NCBI GenBank assembly: GCA_003024785.1
Contig: PUQB01000687.1
Location: 61,970-125,969, forward strand
Direction of reading: 5' to 3'
Source of the DNA: Selaginella tamariscina
Taxonomy: Eukaryota; Streptophyta; Lycopodiopsida; Selaginellales; Selaginellaceae
Length of the DNA: 64,000 nucleotides
How positions within the stretch are numbered: position 1 is the first letter of the stretch; every line of letters starts with the position of its first letter. Below are positions 61,109 through 64,000 of this stretch, one piece after another. The translations under genes were made by a program, and so were the position numbers. The notes below the pieces were generated by a model. The model made no database searches. It was not told the DNA's origin and saw only the letters and a list, made by a program, of their open reading frames with translations.

Positions 61109-61605
61109 GCGTGAGCTAGTGAGCTGCAAGTATCGTTTCTAACGTGGCATGGATGAGGCAGCTGGAGGAAGTAATGTTGTTCTATCAGCTACTAGATTAC
61201 CTCATTCGAACCTGACAACTCTAATACCACAGTAAAAAAGAGGTGTTGTCCCCAATCTCAACTCATTAGGTTAACCAAGAGCAAAACCCTAGCGTTTTTG
61301 CCATGCTAGATACAAGCATGGTTAGGAGCACTTGGCTTACTTCTGACACCCTTGCCCACATGCATGAGCTAGTCGAGCTACAAGTATCGTTTCTAAGGTG
61401 GCATAGATGATGTGGCTGGAGGAAGTAATGTTGTTCTATCAGCTACTAGATTACCTCGTTCGAACCTGGCAACTCTGATACCACAATAAAAAAGAGGTAT
61501 CTCAACTCGTTAGGTTAACCAAGAGCAAAACCCTAGCGTTTTTGCCATGCTAGATACAAGCATGGTTAGGAGCACTTGGCTTACTCTTGACACCCTTGCC
61601 CACAT
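61109..61605. repeat. Tandem duplication of about 245 bp near the old gypsy right end
   Basis: Copy 1 is about 61,109-61,359 and copy 2 about 61,363-61,605. Both carry GCAAGTATCGTTTCTAA (or a one-base variant), GGAGGAAGTAATGTTGTTCT and AGCAAAACCCTAGCGTTTTT. They look over 90% identical, so the duplication is much younger than the LTR. Each copy includes a minus-strand TGGTATYAGAGTTG, like an initiator-tRNA-Met primer site. Confidence 0.8.
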
Positions 61606-61620
61606 AGGGCATTTACTGTG

Positions 61621-62201
61621 ATCATGCTAGCCCACGAGACTATGTTTTGCTGCACAACAAAGTATCATGTTTTAAATGTCCAAGGCATAAGTTACTATTA
61701 GCATGGAAAATAAGTCTGTTGTAACGGAAGATAAACTTCGCCTGACACGATCGCATTACATGAAACCAATTCTGGGAATACGGGCATGGATCGCTGCGTC
61801 TTATGCGAAGTCTAAGAGCATCGGTGGTCTGTTAGAACTGTACACTGCTTAGTTCAAGCAGGTAGCATAGGCTTCGTTTTGGATCCTAACCTACAAATAA
61901 CGTGATCTCATAAAACTGAACACTTATGGTATATCTAGTTTTGAGTTGGACCGTTCAACAAGGAAGCTTCCCACTAGCCAATTTTTCTAATAATTATATT
62001 CTATACGTCTCCGGCGCAAGTTGTCGTATTTTCCTAGTGAGGTGCTATGGCAGCGGGACCAACGTGAGACAAAATATGTACAATCTACAGTACAACTCTC
62101 TCGATGTAGTCCCTGTGAATTGTGGTGTAACCGTCGGTTTCGGCTGCTCAATATATATGTGTGTGTTTCTTGTAGGCTTTGTCATCAGTTCCTTGTTAGC
62201 A
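61621..62201. other. Upstream region of the UGT gene
   Basis: About 580 bp without a gene. It should contain the UGT promoter; no box stands out. Confidence 0.45.
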
Positions 62202-63756
62202 ATGGACTCGTTCCAAGGCAGTGGCAGGGTTCACATTGTGGCTGTTCCATTTCCAGCGCAAGGTCACATGTCTCCGATGATGCATCTCTGCAAGCATATA
62301 GCTGCAAGGAGAACTTCATGGTCTCATTCGTCAACGTGGACAGCCTCCACCAGGAGATGATGAAACACTGGAAGGCACCCAAGGGATTGAGCATGCATCT
62401 CGTCTCCATCCCATTCTCATGGGACATCCCAAGAGGTTGCGATGCAGAATGCATGAGCAATCTTGGTGCCTGTTCTCAAAAGCTGAGGAGGAACTACCTC
62501 CTGCTCTATCTGGCCTCATCAAGGAGCTCTCTAACAAGTTTGGGACTGTAAGCTGCATCGTCTCAGACTACTTCTTGCCTTGGACACAAGATGTAGCTGA
62601 CCAGTTTGGCATACCTAGGGTCATACTCTGGTCAGGAAATGCGACATGGGCTAGCTGTGAGTACCATATACCACAACTCATGGCAAAGGATCACATTTTC
62701 CCGTCCAAAGGTCTGTTCTTTCTTGTGATGTGATATGTATAAATCTCTTCTTCGTGTTTTTAATTTCAAGGGAGAGCTCCGGTTGAGGAGGCAACTCGTA
62801 CCGTTGTTGACTACATTAGGGGCATCCGCCCACTCGCTTTAGCTGCCATTCCGGACTATCTCTTGTCATCAGGGGATGAAGCATGGAAAGAGATAACTGT
62901 AAGAAGATATCCCTATGTTCATCGAGCAGCCTGGGTTGTTGTCAACTCCTTTTACGAACTTGAGAAGGAGACCTTCGACTTCCTCCGCAGCGAACTTGGC
63001 AACAAGTTTGTGCCAGTCGGCCCAATGTTTCTCTTGGATAAAGCTGAGACTGGACCCATGAACGTGCTACTCAGGTACCAAATCTATAGTACAGGTGTTC
63101 TAGAGATATTAATATGTTTATCGTACAGATCTCAAAGTAACGATTGCGTGGAATGGTTGGATCTCCAAGAAAAAGGTTCGGTTCTGTACATTTCATTCGG
63201 CAGCATTGCTGTTTTGAGTGTGGAGCAGTTTGACCAACTTGTAAGTGCTCTTGAGGCATCTCAGAAGCCGTTTCTGTGGGTCATCAGGCCGGAGCTTGTG
63301 GTTAGAGGCACCTCCGATGACAAGTACAACAGTTTCATAGAGCGCACCAAAGGGCAAGGATTCATCACGTCGTGGGCACCTCAGCTCCAGGTGTTAGCAC
63401 ATCCTTCAGTGGCTACATTCCTCACGCACTGTGGATGGAATTCCACTGTTGAGAGCATTTGCAATGGAGTTCCAATGATAGGATGGCCTTACGCAGCCGA
63501 GCAGAACACTAACTGCAAGCTCATTGAGCATGACTGGAAGATCGGTGTGGGTCTTACCAAGGATTCCAAGAGTGGCTTGATTGACAAAGCAGAGGTTCAG
63601 AGAGGAATTTATGAGGTGATGGACAGTGACCGAGGGAAGGAGATGAAGAAAAGAGTGCAAGGCTTGATGAGACTTGGTAGAAATGCTATGGACAACGGAG
63701 GCTCATCACTTGTCAACTTGATCGTTCTCCTAGATGAGCTCAAATCTAACATGTGA
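62202..63756 (+). CDS. UDP-glycosyltransferase (GT1 family, small-molecule)
   Basis: Three exons (62202-62710, 62771-63074, 63129-63756), about 480 aa, the normal UGT length. The N-terminus has HIVAVPFPAQGHMSPMMHL with the catalytic-His GHxxP-type motif, VSCIVSDYFLPW holds the usual partner Asp, and the C-terminal half has the PSPG box: WAPQLQVLAHPSVATFLTHC, then GWNSTVESICNGVPMIGWPY and AAEQNTN. The box ends in Gln after Glu, as in UDP-glucose users. Family role: soluble cytosolic transfer of glucose to hormones, flavonoids, terpenoids or xenobiotics; the acceptor cannot be told. Intron 2 is 54 nt and has no stop, so its retention would keep the frame. Two one-base shifts in exon 1 (near 62,310 and 62,475) are probably assembly indels. 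The start is the first ATG directly before the conserved block. Confidence 0.88.
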
Positions 63757-64000
63757 TCTCTCATTGTTTAGTAAAACATCAACCTTTGTTCATTGTCCAC
63801 TCATATCGTATCCTCAACATGTTTTTGGCATAGCCGAGACAAACATGGTTCAAAAGTTCACGTGCATGTCTTCATTATATGGGCACGCCACGCACATCTA
63901 GTAAGCTGGGAAGGATGCCCATTGAGACAGCCCAGATACTGATGGAGCATGCTCGCACAGCTCCGCCCAAATGGTACAACAAGAGATCAGAAGAAAGAAC
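63757..64000. other. Downstream of UGT
   Basis: No gene or repeat recognised in the last 244 bp. Confidence 0.5.

Larger units (their letters stand above)
48071..61620 (-). mobile_element. Very old Ty3/gypsy retrotransposon, minus strand, with nested insertions
   Basis: Fossil element. The left LTR starts at 48,071 (TGTCAGGTTTC) and runs to about 49.2 kb; the right LTR starts at 60,947 (TGTCAAAGTTTTTACC) and ends about 61.6 kb. The two are only just alignable, so it is ancient. A primer-binding-site match (TGGTATTGGAGCAAG, minus strand) lies at 60,929-60,946. Parts in element order: gag about 60.9-60.03 kb and 54.34-53.9 kb with a zinc-knuckle-like CYNCNKSCHFAKKY near 53.95 kb; reverse transcriptase about 52.0-51.6 kb; RNase H about 51.5-51.0 kb; integrase about 50.6-50.0 kb; its C-terminal part about 49.87-49.6 kb. 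The younger chromovirus is inserted in gag and a TRIM-like element near the reverse transcriptase. Broken in very many places. The outer end on the right is approximate. Confidence 0.72.

Noticed and set aside
61200-61222. GGTTCGAAY on the minus strand, like a tRNA T-loop
   Set aside because: No acceptor stem or anticodon arm around it. It lies next to TGGTATYAGAG and fits a retroelement primer-site region better.

Overview
The window looks like nuclear DNA of a vascular non-seed plant, most likely a Selaginella-like lycophyte. The genes are plant-type: plastid-division PARC6, XRCC2, a GH127-type arabinofuranosidase, an equilibrative nucleoside transporter, a HIPP metallochaperone, F-box/kelch, UGT and PPR-PLS proteins. 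They sit in very AT-rich, microsatellite-filled spacers, and most introns are tiny (about 45-70 nt, GT-AG), as in Selaginella. The PPR genes are intronless in their long arrays. Genus is an inference. I found no rRNA, tRNA or CRISPR array.

Layout. 1-1.15 kb: end of a decayed Ty3/gypsy element. 1.57-4.57 kb (-): GH127 enzyme. 7.6-7.8 kb: doubtful small secreted peptide. 8.09-11.61 kb (-): PARC6, divergent from XRCC2 (11.93-14.26 kb, +). 16.2-16.7 kb (-): unknown small membrane protein. 16.8-18.8 kb (+): short-chain dehydrogenase with a duplicated exon in a polypurine intron. 18.9-21.0 kb (+): PPR gene A. 22.8-24.5 kb (+): F-box/kelch gene, convergent with a minimal protein kinase (24.6-25.5 kb, -). 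27.5-29.6 kb (+): ENT transporter, convergent with a HIPP (29.7-31.0 kb, -). 32.0-32.5 and 35.06-35.63 kb: two short inverted-repeat elements.

36.06-44.83 kb is the most remarkable part: a complete-looking 8.77-kb Mutator-like element (MULE). It has imperfect terminal inverted repeats and a perfect 9-bp target-site duplication, and it splits PPR gene B (35.75-47.22 kb, +). Besides an uninterrupted three-exon MURA-type transposase it carries a divergent ten-exon gene whose product combines a ParB-like domain with an N6-adenine/N4-cytosine DNA-methyltransferase-like domain. That architecture is familiar from phage and bacterial DNA methylases. An element carrying its own DNA-modification-type protein next to the transposase is the best candidate here for an undescribed system.

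48.07-61.6 kb is a nest of retroelements: a very old minus-strand Ty3/gypsy, a short TRIM-like element inside it, and a younger plus-strand chromovirus (54,348-60,025) with clear LTRs and a 5-bp duplication. The chromovirus is unusually dense in the hexamer TACAGG. A three-exon UDP-glycosyltransferase (62.2-63.76 kb, +) closes the window.

Many host genes carry one to four apparent single-base shifts, often in short homopolymers, while the MULE transposase, kinase and HIPP have none. This looks like a draft long-read assembly with residual indels, though real decay cannot be excluded gene by gene.
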